From Metridium senile (taxonomy: Eukaryota; Cnidaria; Anthozoa; Actiniaria; Metridiidae): a DNA stretch of 64,000 nt. The stretch covers positions 276,001 through 340,000 of the forward strand of contig OX459099.1 in the NCBI GenBank assembly GCA_949775045.1, written 5' to 3'. The notes below the pieces were generated by a model that was given only the letters and a program-made list of their open reading frames with translations, was not told where the DNA came from and made no database searches. Below are positions 44,971 through 59,900 of the stretch, piece by piece (within the stretch, counting starts at the first letter, position 1; each line of letters opens with the position of its first letter). The translations under genes were made by a program, and so were the position numbers.

Positions 44971-47900
44971 CTAAAGAGAACGGAGGAAGAACGTACAGCA
45001 CGTATGAGAGAGTACAAAGAATGAACGAGAACAATACATGTATTGACCAGGTAAAGTGAACATATAACGTACAGCACGTATGAGAGGGTACAAAGAATGA
45101 ACGAGAACAATACATGTATTGACCAGGTAAAGTGAACAGATAACGTACAGCACGTTTGAGAGAGAGTACAAAGAATGAACGAGAACAATACATGTATTGA
45201 CCAGGTAAAGTGAACAGATAACGTACAGCACGTATGAGAGAGTACAAAGAATGAACGAGAACAATACATGTATTGACCAGGTAAAGTGAACAGATAACGT
45301 ACAGCACGTATGAGAGAGTACAAAGAATGAACGAGAACAATACATGTATTGACCAGGTAAAGTGAGTGTACAAAGAATGAATCAACACAGCTCCCTTTCA
45401 TTAATAGTTGAGTACAATGGATAAAGTGGGATGTCTAGATATACATGAGAAAAGGAAGACAACAAATACCGATACCAATCTATCTTACCGTGTCAGACCC
45501 ATGCCTCCCTACACCATTAGGTATACTATATCCAACAGGAGGAGTGTCTGTGAGTGGTTTAGGTAATGGAGGTGCTTTAGGTGTTTTATATTGTGTATCT
45601 TCAATGGATGGTCTTGTTTTGTTCTTTGGGTTAGGTACTGCATATATAGGTTGTTGACGGTCGATATCGTCTGAGTGTGATCGTAGTAGGGGTGTAGTGT
45701 GGTTAGGTTCACGTGTATTATCCAATGATTCACTACGCGGCATGGTATTCACGTGTCTTGGCGTACTGGTCAGCGGATAGTCAGGATAAGATAGCTGAGC
45801 TGTACCTGCAAGTTAACAATCCAGCGGTTACTAACAGTAGAACGGTTCGTTAATGCAGAATCGAGATGCGGCCTGGGGCGAGTTTTAAACGTCCCGCAAA
45901 GGCGCTTGGGAGGAGAGGTAGGATGCGGGATGGCCGACAACAGATCGATGTAACAGGAAGGGGAGGATTAGGTTCTTACCCTCATCAGGGGCAACGTTCC
46001 TAGGATAGCTGACAACAGGTCGATGTGGGTAATAACTTGGAATAGCAATAGGACATGGAGCATCAATATCATCATCATCTTGATCTAGTAACTGCGGTGG
46101 GGGAGGGGGTAAGTCGTTTACTATGTCTTGGCTGCCTTTACGGAAAGAACATCTTTCATGATCTAGTTGGATTTTGTCAATAGGATGATCGTCTAATGGC
46201 TTCATTTCCGTGGAGCTCCTGCAAACAAATAATCACATTATTTATTATAAATAGACCGCGCACGCTGATTGGCTCGAAATAGTACCGACATCCTTTGCGT
46301 TCTATAATAGACACCAACGCACAACGATGACGTTATGGAACAAGATAACCGCTAACGCTGATTGGCTGGAGAACGTCCGACTATGATAGTACCGACATCC
46401 TTTGCGTTCTATAATAGACACCAACGCACAACGATGACGTTATGGAACAAGATAACCGCTAACGCTGATTGGCTGGAGAACGTCCGACTATGATAGTACC
46501 GACATCCTTTGCGTTCTATAATAGACACCAACGCACAACGATGACGTTATGGAACAAGATAACCGCTAACGCTGATTGGCTGGAGAACGTCCGACTATGA
46601 TAGTACCGACATCCTTTGCGTTCTATAATAGACACCAACGCACAACGATGACGTTATGGAACAAGGCGTATCAGATAATATCAGAGCATATTCTGTTATT
46701 TCATTGTTAAATTAAAGTATTTGAATTTCGGGTGTATTTTATAATACATGTATATATAAACGGTTTTACTATGGTTACAGCTATGAATATAAAATCATTT
46801 ACAAGGTACGTGATGTATCTAAGAAAGATTTGAAATCCTTGCTTTGTCATAGCATCTAATGCATCTAATGTTTAAAGAAAGATGCCAATTTTAATTTTTA
46901 CTGTCAAATATATTCTAACATTTTATATAATAAAATAAAAGTAAAGTAATACAATACAATATACAATACAATACAATACAATACTTTTTATTCACATTTC
47001 TGTTAGCAAGTTTATATATATATTTATATATTTACATGTTTGCATATTTTGCTTATATATATATATATTTTACTAATTTTTTGTTTTTGTTTTTTTTAAG
47101 CAGAAATATAATTATGTTTTTCGAAATGTTCAGTATCTAAATTAACCGTTAGGTTTTCTAGTTAGATACTGTTATATTTAGATGAGCTAGTATACACACA
47201 ACAATAAATATATACACACAACAACAAATACATAAATTTATAAAGAACGAAGGAAGTATAAACCTTGAATTTTAAATAAGATTAGGAGAGTTGAGAATTA
47301 TTTGATGAAGTTATTTTACCAAAGGATTTAAATTTCTTTCGAGGAATTTTGGAGTTCTAACAAAAATATTTTGAGTTTCTTAGCAAAAGACTGATGAGTA
47401 TCAATTTGTTTTAAAGATTGATTGATTGAAAAACAATGTTCATAGTTTATATTTTTATATATATATATATTTTTAATGATTTTTAGTTGCTTATGTATTG
47501 CTGACATCGTAAAGCGTTCTTGAACCTCGAGGAATTAACATTATATAAATTATAAAATATTATTATCATTGTCGAACACTACCATTATCACTAGGTAAAA
47601 CCACATGCAGCCCAACTAGTCTATCTGAGGGTTTTTTCAATATGGCGCTCGGCGCGCGGTAAAAAAAACAAACTTTACATTCATTAAAAAAAATCCTCAG
47701 ATAGATTAGTTGTACTGCCTGTGGGTAAACCAACAGATGTACAAGACATGTTATTACCTTGGTATATTAGTGACATATTGTTATTAATAACATACCTTGG
47801 TATATTGGTGACATTAGGATTAGTACTCGCAAATAACGGTTTCATCTCCACGTTGTCGGAATGGTTAATCCATAAGTCCGGTCGTTTGTCTTCTTTATGT

Positions 47901-50900
47901 TTTTTCTTTGATGACCCATTAGCCATGACGGCTGCTTTGTAGCTTGGCAGCGGTTTTCTAGGACTTAAAGACATTGAAAAGAACGTCAATATCAAGCTGT
48001 CAATCATTTGCCTTGAACCTCGCTTATCCGGCCACAAAGGAAGCATCTCGTCTTACACAGTTCATAGGTCAACAGATGGTTTATAGCTGTAATACAATGT
48101 GGTCGGAAAGGAGGGGTGTTTTGCAGGATAAGCGAGGTTTTGTGATTATTATTATGGTCTACATAGCCTCGTTTTCAAGTTGATTGACGATAGTCGTCCC
48201 AGTCTTTCCGTAACTAATAGGATGTCTACAAGGCATCTTGTCCAGTTCACTAAGAAAGACATAACAATGTACATACAACTGAAAGAGAAAAGAATGGAAG
48301 AATGAAAAGAGATAAGAAGAATATGTACTACAAGGGAATCGATGCACGCACGAACGAACGACTGAATAAACGAATGAATGGAAGTTTTCGACTGCATAAG
48401 TGAATGAAATCTAGCAAAGAAATCGGACTTCCAATCGTTTCAACATGTTTATTTATTTGACTATAAGCTTGCTTCATTACAATGTTGTATAATTGTACAA
48501 TATATATATATATACTATAAGTACTAATAAACTGTTGAACCACATATCAAACAGATCCCGCTGAGAATATTACCCGATGTTTAAGTGAATTCCCGCAGTT
48601 AGAAAAACATTTAACAACTGTGCAAAGGGTTGCAGATAGTTGCAATACGTGAATATTTATAAAAAAAACCACTGAGTAACTGTAGAAAAACTACATGAAT
48701 TAAAACCACCGACAAAACACTAACAGTACTACACAAAACCAGTCTATGAAGACAACAAAACACATTCATAAAATGAACAATGAGGATTTTTATAAAAACT
48801 TGAAGTATATTCTGTGTAGATGTTTCTACAAAACGACTCAATAAACCATTGCACATAAGAACTCTCTCTTTGAAATACTAATGTTTCGATAAAACTACTT
48901 TTGAATAATCTACTGAACGTCAGCCATGATATAATAAAACTTTTGATAAACCTATGATACATATTACTTGTAACGAAGTGCAATTGCACTGTCGAAGATA
49001 TTAACACTTTCAAAGTACATTGACATTCTTTGGGAAACATGCTTATTTGGTGAAGATGTTGTCAGCAATAAACAGTTTCCTAGAAAGCATGCACTATTTT
49101 GACTATGATACATGGCGCTAGCAGCCTTGGAGGAAAGATGGTGCAGTCTAGACTGAGATGGTCTCTTCCCTCACCTTGAATCCTCTCCAGATCTCTTTTT
49201 ACATAACACAACGCTGATAACGATAATAGCTATAAGGGTTACACCAGCAACAGCTGCGATCACTATCCACAGGGTTTTATCTTTAAGACCAGTTGCCTGA
49301 CCAGCCTGGGCGTTTGTATTCCCTGATAGTAGTAACAATAGACAATATCAGTATCATATACATACGTTTGTATTCCCTGATAGTGGGTAATTGAAACAAT
49401 ATCAGTATTATATATAGACTGGTTACCAACAGACAAATAGCAAACGTACGATCAGACAAACGAACGAACAGACAAACGAACGAACGAACGAACAGACAGA
49501 CAGACAAACGAACGAATAAACAAACCGACAGACAAATCGACAGAAACACATGGACGGACATACAGACACTACGAAAGACAGACAGAATGGAACACAATGA
49601 CAACAACACACATAAACGGACAAATAGATACTACGACAGACAGACAGACAGACAGACAGAATGGAACACAATGACAACAACACACATGGACGGACAAATA
49701 GAGAAGCCGACAGACAAACAAATTAACTACCTTTAGATCCATCGTCTTTACCTGATGAAAGATAACAAGAACGAGAGTTAATATTTCAAGGTAATAATAA
49801 TAATAATAATATTAATAGTATAGTAAATGCAACTTGAAATATGTTACCCCACGATAACTAGACACAACTACTATCTAGAGTACAAACACTAAAAGTGTGC
49901 AACATAAATACCACTAAATACTGCTAAATTATGCAAATTCTTTTGTTCTCTATTGTTTAATCAACACTATTTAGTGGTAAATAGTACAAAGTATTGCACA
50001 CTTTTAGTGTTTGTACTCTATCATGGGGTAATTTCATATAAAGTACGATAAATAGACACGACTACTATCTATCATGGGGTAATTTCATATAAAGTACGAT
50101 AAATAGACACGACTACTATCTATCATGGGGTAATTTCATATAAAGTACGATAAATAGACACGACTACTATCTATCATGGGGTAATTTCATATAAAGTACG
50201 ATAAATAGACACGACTACTATCTATCATGGGGTAATTTCATATAAAGTACGATAAATAGACACGACTACTATCTATCATGGGGTAATTTCATATAAAGTA
50301 CGATAAATAGACACGACTACTATCTATCATGGGGTAATTTCATATAAAGTACGATAAATAGACACGACTACTATCTATCATGGGGTAATTTCATATAAAG
50401 TACGATAAATAGACACGACTACTATCTATCATGGGGTAATTTCATTTAAAGTACGATAAATAGACACGACTACTATCTATCATGGGGTAATTTCATATAA
50501 AGTACGATAAATAGACACGACTACTATCTATCATGGGGTAATTTCATATAAAGTACGATAAATAGACACGACTACTATCTATCATGGGGTAATTTCATAT
50601 AAAGTACGATAAATAGACATGACTACTATCTATCATGGGGTAATTTCATATAAAGTACGATAAATAGACACGACTACTATCTATCATGGGGTAATTTCAT
50701 GTAAAGTACGATAAATAGACACGACTACTATCTATCATGGGGTAATTTCATGTAAAGTACGATAAATAGACACGACTACTATCTATCATGGGGTAATTTC
50801 ATATAAAGTACGATAAATAGACACGACTACTATCTATCATGGGGTAATTTCATATAAAGTACGATAAATAGACACGACTACTATCTATCATGGGGTAATT

Positions 50901-53900
50901 TCATATAAAGTACGATAAATAGACACGACTACTATCTATCATGGGGTAATTTCATATAAAGTACGATAAATAGACACGACTACTATCTATCATGGGGTAA
51001 TTTCATATAAAGTACGATAAATAGACACGACTACTATCTATCATGGGGTAATTTCATATAAAGTACGATAAATAGACACGACTACTATCTATCATGGGGT
51101 AATTTCATATAAAGTACGATAAATAGACACGACTACTATCTATCATGGGGTAATTTCATGTAAAGTACGATAAATAGACACGACTACTATCTATCATGGG
51201 GTAATTTCATATAAAGTACGATAAATAGACACGACTACTATCTATCATGGGGTAATTTCATGTAAAGTACGATAAATAGACACGACTACTATCTATCATG
51301 GGGTAATTTCATATAAAGTACGATAAATAGACACGACTACTATCTATCATGGGGTAATTTCATATAAAGTACGATAAATAGACACGACTACTATCTATCA
51401 TGGGGTAATTTCATATAAAGTACGATAAATAGACACGACTACTATCTATCATGGGGTAATTTCATATAAAGTACGATAAATAGACACGACTACTATCTAT
51501 CATGGGGTAATTTCATATAAAGTACGATAAATAGACACGACTACTATCTATCATGGGGTAATTTCATATAAAGTACGATAAATAGACACGACTACTATCT
51601 ATCATGGGGTAATTTCATATAAAGTACGATAAATAGACACGACTACTATCTATCATGGGGTAATTTCATTTAAAGTACGATAAATAGACACGACTACTAT
51701 CTATCATGGGGTAATTTCATATAAAGTACGATAAATAGACACGACTACTATCTATCATGGGGTAATTTCATATAAAGTACGATAAATAGACACGACTACT
51801 ATCTATCATGGGGTAATTTCATATAAAGTACGATAAATAGACACGACTACTATCTATCATGGGGTAATTTCATATAAAGTACGATAAATAGACACGACTA
51901 CTATCTATCATGGGGTAATTTCATGTAAAGTACGATAAATAGACACGACTACTATCTATCATGGGGTAATTTCATATAAAGTACGATAAATAGACACGAC
52001 TACTATCTATCATGGGGTAATTTCATGTAAAGTACGATAAATAGACACGACTACTATCTATCATGGGGTAATTTCATATAAAGTACGATAAATAGACACG
52101 ACTACTATCTATCATGGGGTAATTTCATATAAAGTACGATAAATAGACACGACTACTATCTATCATGGGGTAATTTCATATAAAGTACGATAAATAGACA
52201 CGACTACTATCTATCATGGGGTAATTTCATATAAAGTACGATAAATAGACACGACTACTATCTATCATGGGGTAATTTCATATAAAGTACGATAAATAGA
52301 CACGACTACTATCTATCATGGGGTAATTTCATATAAAGTACGATAAATAGACACGACTACTATCTATCATGGGGTAATTTCATATAAAGTACGATAATTA
52401 GACACGACTACTATCTATCATGGGGTAATTTCATATAAAGTACGATAAATAGACATGACTACTATCTATCATGGGGTAATTTCACATAAAGTACGATAAA
52501 TAGACACGACTACTATCTATCATGGGGTAATTTCATATAAAGTACGATAAATAGACACGACTACTATCTATCATGGGGTAATTTCATATAAAGTACGATA
52601 AATAGACACGACTACTATCTATCATGGGGTAATTTCATATAAAGTACGATAATTAGACACGACTACTATCTATCATGGGGTAATTTCATATAAAGTACGA
52701 TAATTAGACACGACTACTATCTATCATGGGGTAATTTCATATAAAGTAATAATAATGAAAGTATTGGCGATGTCATACAAGTAGTTTTACAGTACGTACC
52801 GTTATCTTTTGATGTATCTATAACAAGAAAAAACAACGATTAATACTTTATATAATAATATAGACTATACTATGAAAACACTTATCGTTTATACTAAAAA
52901 CATACTGATAAAGTTACGAACACAATCCACTTTCACTCATCGACTGGTAATCACAAGGCTAATATAAATACCATCTAGTCCTTGCTCACCGCTAAAACAT
53001 TACTAACTTATAAACTAACATACTGAACTACTCACAAAACAATAACATATACTGATAATTAAGTTAACTGTATAATATATACACAACTCATCCAGTAGTG
53101 GACCATGCGATTATTCACCGTAGCATTAACTACTTACTAAACTACTCACAGGACCCCTCTAGTAGACCATACGATTACTCACCATAGCATTAACAACATA
53201 TACTAAACTACTCACAGGACCCCTCTAGTAGACCATACGATTACTCACCATAGCATTAACAACATATACTAAACTACTCACAGGACCCCTGTAGTGGACC
53301 ATACTATTACTCACCATAGCATTAACTACATACTAAACTACTCACAGGACCCCTGTAGTGGACCATACGATTACTCACCATAGCATTAACTACATATACT
53401 AAACTACTCACAGGACCCCTCTAGTAGACCATACTATTACTCACCATAGCATTAACTACATACTAAACTACTCACAGGACCCCTGTAGTGGACCATACGA
53501 TTACTCACCATAGCATTAACTACATACTAAACTACTCACAGGACCCCTGTAGTGGACCATACTATTACTCACCATAACATTAACTACATACTAAACTACT
53601 CACAGGACCCCTGTAGTGGACCATACTATTACTCACCATAGCATTAACTACATACTAAACTACTCACAGGACCCCTGTAGTGGACCATACTATTACTCAC
53701 CATAGCATTAACTACATATACTAAACTACTCACAGGACCCCTCTAGTAGACCATACGATTACTCACCATAGCATTAACTACATACTAAACTACTCACAGG
53801 ACCCCTGTAGTAGACCATACGATTACTCACCATAGCATTAACTACATACTAAACTACTCACAGGACCCCTGTAGTGGACCATACTATTACTCACCATAGC

Positions 53901-56900
53901 ATTAACTACATACTAAACTACTCACAGGACCCCTGTAGTGGACCATACTATTACTCACCATAGCATTAACTACATACTAAACTACTCACAGGACCCCTGT
54001 GATATTATCCAGTACTATTACTCACCATAGCATTAACTACATACTAAACTACTCACAGGACCCCTGTGATATTATCCAGTACTATTACTCACCATAGCAT
54101 TAACTACATACTAAACTACTCACAGGACCCCTGTGATATTATCCAGTACTATTACTCACCATAGCATTAACTACATACTAAACTACTCACAGGACCCCTG
54201 TGATATTATCCAGTACTATTACTCACCATAGCATTAACTACATACTAAACTACTCACAGGACCCCTGTGATATTATCCAGTACTATTACTCACCATAGCA
54301 TTAACTACATACTAAACTACTCACAGGACCCCTGTAGTGGACCATACTATTACTCACCATAGCATTAACTACATACTAAACTACTCACAGGACCCCTGTG
54401 ATATTATCCAGTACTATTACTCACCATAGCATTAACTACATACTAAACTACTCACAGGACCCCTGTGATATTATCCAGTACTATTACTCACCATAGCATT
54501 AACTACATACTAAACTACTCACAGGACCCCTGTGATATTATCCAGTACTATTACTCACCATAGCATTAACTACATACTAAACTACTCACAGGACCCCTGT
54601 GATATTATCCAGTACTATTACTCACCATAGCATTAACTACATACTAAACTACTCACAGGACCCCTGTGATATTATCCAGTACTATTACTCACCATAGCAT
54701 TAACTACATACTAAACTACTCACAGGACCCCTGTGATATTATCCAGTACTCACCATAGGTGGGTATCATGGTTGTCGTAGAGTAGTCGCTCCACCCTGCA
54801 CTGTTCTGTGCTTTGATCTTAAAGTAATACTTGATACCAGGCTCCAGGTTGGATATACGGCTATTCAATGTATTCCCACCGATGGTTTGCTTCGTCCACT
54901 TTCTTGTTGGTATGCTAGTATTCGTAGTGTAAAATATCAGATATCGCAGAATTTTGCCATTAACTTTATTAGGGATTTGCCAACTAAGTATCAGCTCACT
55001 GCTGTTGTCTTCTGATAAACGGCCTGTTATGTCAAGTGGCGGACTGGGATCTATGGTTGAAAATGTTGTTTTAATTCCTTGTTTTCCAAATATCAAGAAT
55101 TCACTACTAATTTACCATATATGGTATCAATATGTACTGGTTATTTGAAAGAAATAGACAAGACTATTGGTTGTAGAAACACAGCCCGCTTCAGTTACCA
55201 TAAGGGGTTTTTCATTTATTAGTAGGGGGGTCGTCAAAATCACCTGTTGTCTTTTCCAAATATTGCCCCCCTTTCTGGTTGGCATAGATATCATAACCCT
55301 TTTTCGTCCAGTTTTTACTAAAGCCCTATAAAACAGCAAATAATTTGTAACAACCCCCCTTTAAAGCTTCTGAAAATAACTTGACACCCCCTCAATATTG
55401 CCGACCCCCCCAACATACACTAATAAATGAAAGCCCCCTAGGTTATAATAGTCATTATGCTTACTATCTTCCAGTGTTCTATTTGTTGCTGTAGCATTGG
55501 TTTTCTCATCAAATCTTCGGACAAGAAACGTATAAAAGGTATATGGCTCCAACCCAGAACAAGTGATTGACAGTTGAGTTGTATTCCCACAATACATCAT
55601 TGTCTTCTGGAAGGCACAGAACACGTGATATAGATACCGTTTATGATCACTATACTCGGCCCATTTCACTCGCACCATACGGGACGTCACTGCCACGGCA
55701 CGAACATTCTTAACTGGTTTTCTTGAAACTGAAAAAGAAGAAATGAGATGAACAAATAATTATTTACTAGACTCCTCTGTAGGTAACTCTTTTCTGCCTT
55801 TTGGGCTGCCTTTGTAACACTTTCTCATTCCATTCCCCTCTTGCACTATCCTACACTGGAAGCCCATTCATACCCTGGGTGGTGACATATTTGGTACAAG
55901 GAAACATACCGTGAATGATTGGAGGTACTTTGATCTTCTTCTGTACATTGGGTCCATTTTTACCATGACTGTTAATAGCTTCTATCTTGATGACATATTC
56001 CCGTCCTGCACCTGTGTCCACAGACAGACAGACAGACAGCTATGTTAATAACAATAGAGGCAAACAATAGAGAAAAAAAAAACAGATAAAATAACGTTAA
56101 ATGGTTATAAATCAAGTGTCCACAGACAGACAGACAGACAGCTATGTTAATAACAATGGAGGCAAACAATAGAGAAAAAAACACAGATAAAATAACGATA
56201 AACAAAGCGATAGTTAAATATTATGAAAAGATAGAGAAAACAAAAATTAAAATTAAAAATTAAAATTAAAATTGAATTAAATATATTAAATTTTAAATTT
56301 TGTAATCATAGTTAATAGTTATTAACTATGATCCTTATGATTGTAATGTTTAATAATTAATTGTATTGTATACTTGAACCAGAATAAAGCTGTTGTTAAG
56401 AAGAAGAAAAGAAAGAACATGTATAGCACGTTATCTGACTAGCTGGCAATTCCTTTTGTTGTTGTTGTTGTAGTAGTAAAGCAAGTTAGTCCATAGTTAC
56501 TTACTTATTCCTTTACGGATAAGTTGTATTCTGGTAGATGCATTGACTGGTACTTTGTTAGGGAATGGTGCACCTTCACCATATTCCAGGATATATCCAG
56601 TCACACACTGCTGACTGACATCTACAGGTGGTTGCCAGGTTACTTTAATCTCTGGAAAACCCTTGACAGGTGTGGATACCACTACCGCTGTAGGCCGACC
56701 TGGACGTCTATCTTCTGCATCAAACAAATCAACATTGATCAGAACACAGCTATTCCAAAAAACATAGAATACTGAATACTGAATAGTTCATTGCAAGACC
56801 AAAATGCATTTTGGGTCATGTAATAATTTTATTCTTAGTGCATTCCATTCAAAACAATATAGGAGCTAGTTATGGGGAGTAAATATCGAGACCTACAATG

Positions 56901-59900
56901 CCCTTTGGTCTTGGAATGCACTATTCAGAATTCAAGGTATTTTGAAATAGCTGTATATAGAGCTGTGTTGCAGGGATCCTTTCAGCGGCTGTACAGTATA
57001 CCATTGTGAATAAGAGTAAAAGGTCTGAACCCAGGTGTAAGCAATGTTTATGTGCTGAGATCAAAGACATCAGGTGTTTTTACTTCCCCATGGAAACATC
57101 ACACACCAATAGTCTTTCTAAAGACAAAACTAACAATGTCAACTCATCAACAGCACTACCATTAGGTTGTTACCTGAGCATTTAGTGACACTAGTATTAG
57201 CCTGCAACCATTGTGAGTAGTCACCATATCCTGAAGGGTTTCCAGCAGCAACTCTAACTTGGTACACAGTATTTCTATCAAGGTTTGTCAACTTGTGCTT
57301 TAATATGTTGTCCTGATATACACAACATTGATGAGTTAATTATGTAAACACTGTATAAAATATCTTACTAACTTAACATTACTTTGTTGCATAATTCACT
57401 TGCAAAAGTCATTACTGCTGTTTTCGACTTTCTGTGAAATCAGACATTCCTAAGGCTTGCTATGAAATACGTTTTTTTAATTAAAATTAATTAGTGGGTA
57501 CCTTTTAAATCCTTGATTGACGGCAGCGAAATACATATTTTACAACAAGCTGTTGGAAAGTCTGAGTTCGCAGAAATTAGAAAATGTATTATGTGGTGTA
57601 ACAGTACAATAACCTGACTTGATTCGGTTTTTGTCATAATTATTGACATGGACTGTTTCAGTTTGCTTCTACGATTGTTTTATTAGTGGATGTTATAAAA
57701 CTATTATAACTAATTCTTACCTTAATATTTATCTTTTTTGTTGGTTGTCCTGGTTTTCTATATTCCAGCAAATACCTGGTAATTCCTCCATTAATCAAGT
57801 CAAACTGAGGTGGTTTCCACGTAACCATCAGTGCCATACCACTACCATCTCCTATTACAGTGACATCTAGTGGCTGACCCTTGGGAACTACAAACACACA
57901 ACATTCATTATTTAGGAATTATTCCATGAAATAGAGATGAGCTCCTAGCCAGTGAGGCCACGTAGAGTTGGCTATCAGCCTTGTATGGCAAGATTGAGTA
58001 ATAATGGTTTTATTATATCCATATTAACTGCATTGTTAATCATGCACAAATCAATTTTTATAGTTGTATTATGATCAGTTATTTTATACCATTATGATAT
58101 ATTTATAGTTGTATTATGATCAGTTATTTTATACCATTATGATATATTTATAGTTGTATTATGATCGGTTATTTTATACCATTCTGATATATTTATAGTT
58201 GTATTATGATCAGTTATTTTATACCATTATGATATATTTATAGTTGTATTATGATCAGTTATTTAATACCATTATGATATATTTATAGTTGTATTATGAT
58301 CAGTTATTTAATACCATTATGATATATTTATAGTTGTATTATGATCAGTTATTTTATACCATTATAATCATCATACCTCCACCAAGTGTTGTAGCTACTG
58401 TTTCAGCAGCATGGCTTCGTTTGCCTGTATTATCCACGGCATATACCCAGATCTTGTACTTGGTGTAGGTCTTGAGGCTTTTAAGGGTTTTATGTTTGCG
58501 ACTTGTAATTGTGGAATACATGGTAAAATTTGCACCATCACCACTTTGCTTGTATTCCAAGAGGTACTCTTTGATAGAAGTCCTAGTAATATCACAGGTA
58601 CATGTCATTAGTAATGTACTATTTGAAAAAGTGGATGTTTTATCTGTATTATCATGTTTCTATGAATGGCTTTCTTCCCTGGCTTCCTTCCCTGGCTTCC
58701 TTCCCTTGCTTCCTTCCCCAGCTTCCTTCCCTGGCTTCCTTCCCTGGCTTCCTTCCCTGGCTTCCTTCCCTGGCTTCCTTCCCTGGCTTCCTTCCCTGGC
58801 TTCCTTCCCTTGCTTCCTTCCCAGGCTTCCTTCCCTTGCTTCCTTCCCTTGCTTCCTTCCCTTGCTTCCTTCCCTGGCTTCCTTCCCTGGTTTCCTTCCC
58901 TGGTTTCCTTCCCTGGCTTCCTTCCCTGGCTTCCTTCCCTTGCTTCCTTCCCTTGCTTCCTTCCCAGGCTTCCTTCCCTTGCTTCCTTCCCTTGCTTCCT
59001 TCCCTTGCTTCCTTCCCTGGCTTCCTTCCCTTGCTTCCTTCCCAGGCTTCCTTTCCTTGCTTCCTTCCCTTGTTTCCTTCCCTGGCTTCCTTCCCTTGCT
59101 TCCTTCCCATGCTTCCTTCCCTGGCTTCGTTCCCTTGCTTCGTTCCCTGGCTTCGTTCCCTGGCTTCGTTCCCTTGCTTCCTTCCCTGGCTTCCTTCCCT
59201 TGCTTCCTTCCCTTGCTTCCTTCCCTGGCTTCGTTCCCTGGCTTCGTTCCCTGGCTTCCTTCCCTTGCTTCCTTCCCTTGCTTCCTTCCCTTGCTTCCTT
59301 CCCTGGCTTCGTTCCCTGGCTTCCTTCCCTTGCTTCCTTCCCTGGCTTCCTTCCCTTGCTTCCTTCCCTTGCTTCGTTCCCTGGCTTCGTTCCCTTGCTT
59401 CCTTCCCTTGCTTCGTTCCCTGGCTTCGTTCCCTGGCTTCCTTCCCTTGCTTCGTTCCCTTGCTTCCTTCCCTGGCTTCCTTCCCTTGCTTCCTTCCCAG
59501 GCTTCCTTCCCTTGCTTCCTTCCCTTGCTTCGTTCCCTGGCTTCGTTCCCTTGCTTCCTTCCCTGGCTTCCTTCCCTTGCTTCCTTCCCTTGCTTCCTTC
59601 ACTTGCTTCCTTCCCTGGCTTCGTTCCCTTGCTTCCTTCTAAGGACACCAATAAATGCTAATATACAGCTATTTATATACTGAATAGTGCATTCCAAGAC
59701 TGAAATGCATTTTTTGTATGGAGCAGATATTTTACTTTCTATTTCAAATTAATGAGACCCACAATGCCCTTGGGTTTTGGAATGTACCATTCGGTATCAA
59801 ACGTTTTTTGAAATAGCTGTATGTAAAACAGTGCATTGTACATTCATTTAATAGTATTTAATAAAAGGCCTATTTATCTAATAAATCTATCATTACATGA

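Noticed and set aside
50021..54745. Regularly spaced repeats resembling a CRISPR array
   Set aside because: Contiguous tandem units without unique spacers, in introns of an animal gene.
58472..59683. Five overlapping frames over 300 codons with 13-residue repeats (FP, LP, GK-rich)
   Set aside because: A 13-bp unit gives the same open pattern in all frames. It is intronic to the netrin receptor.
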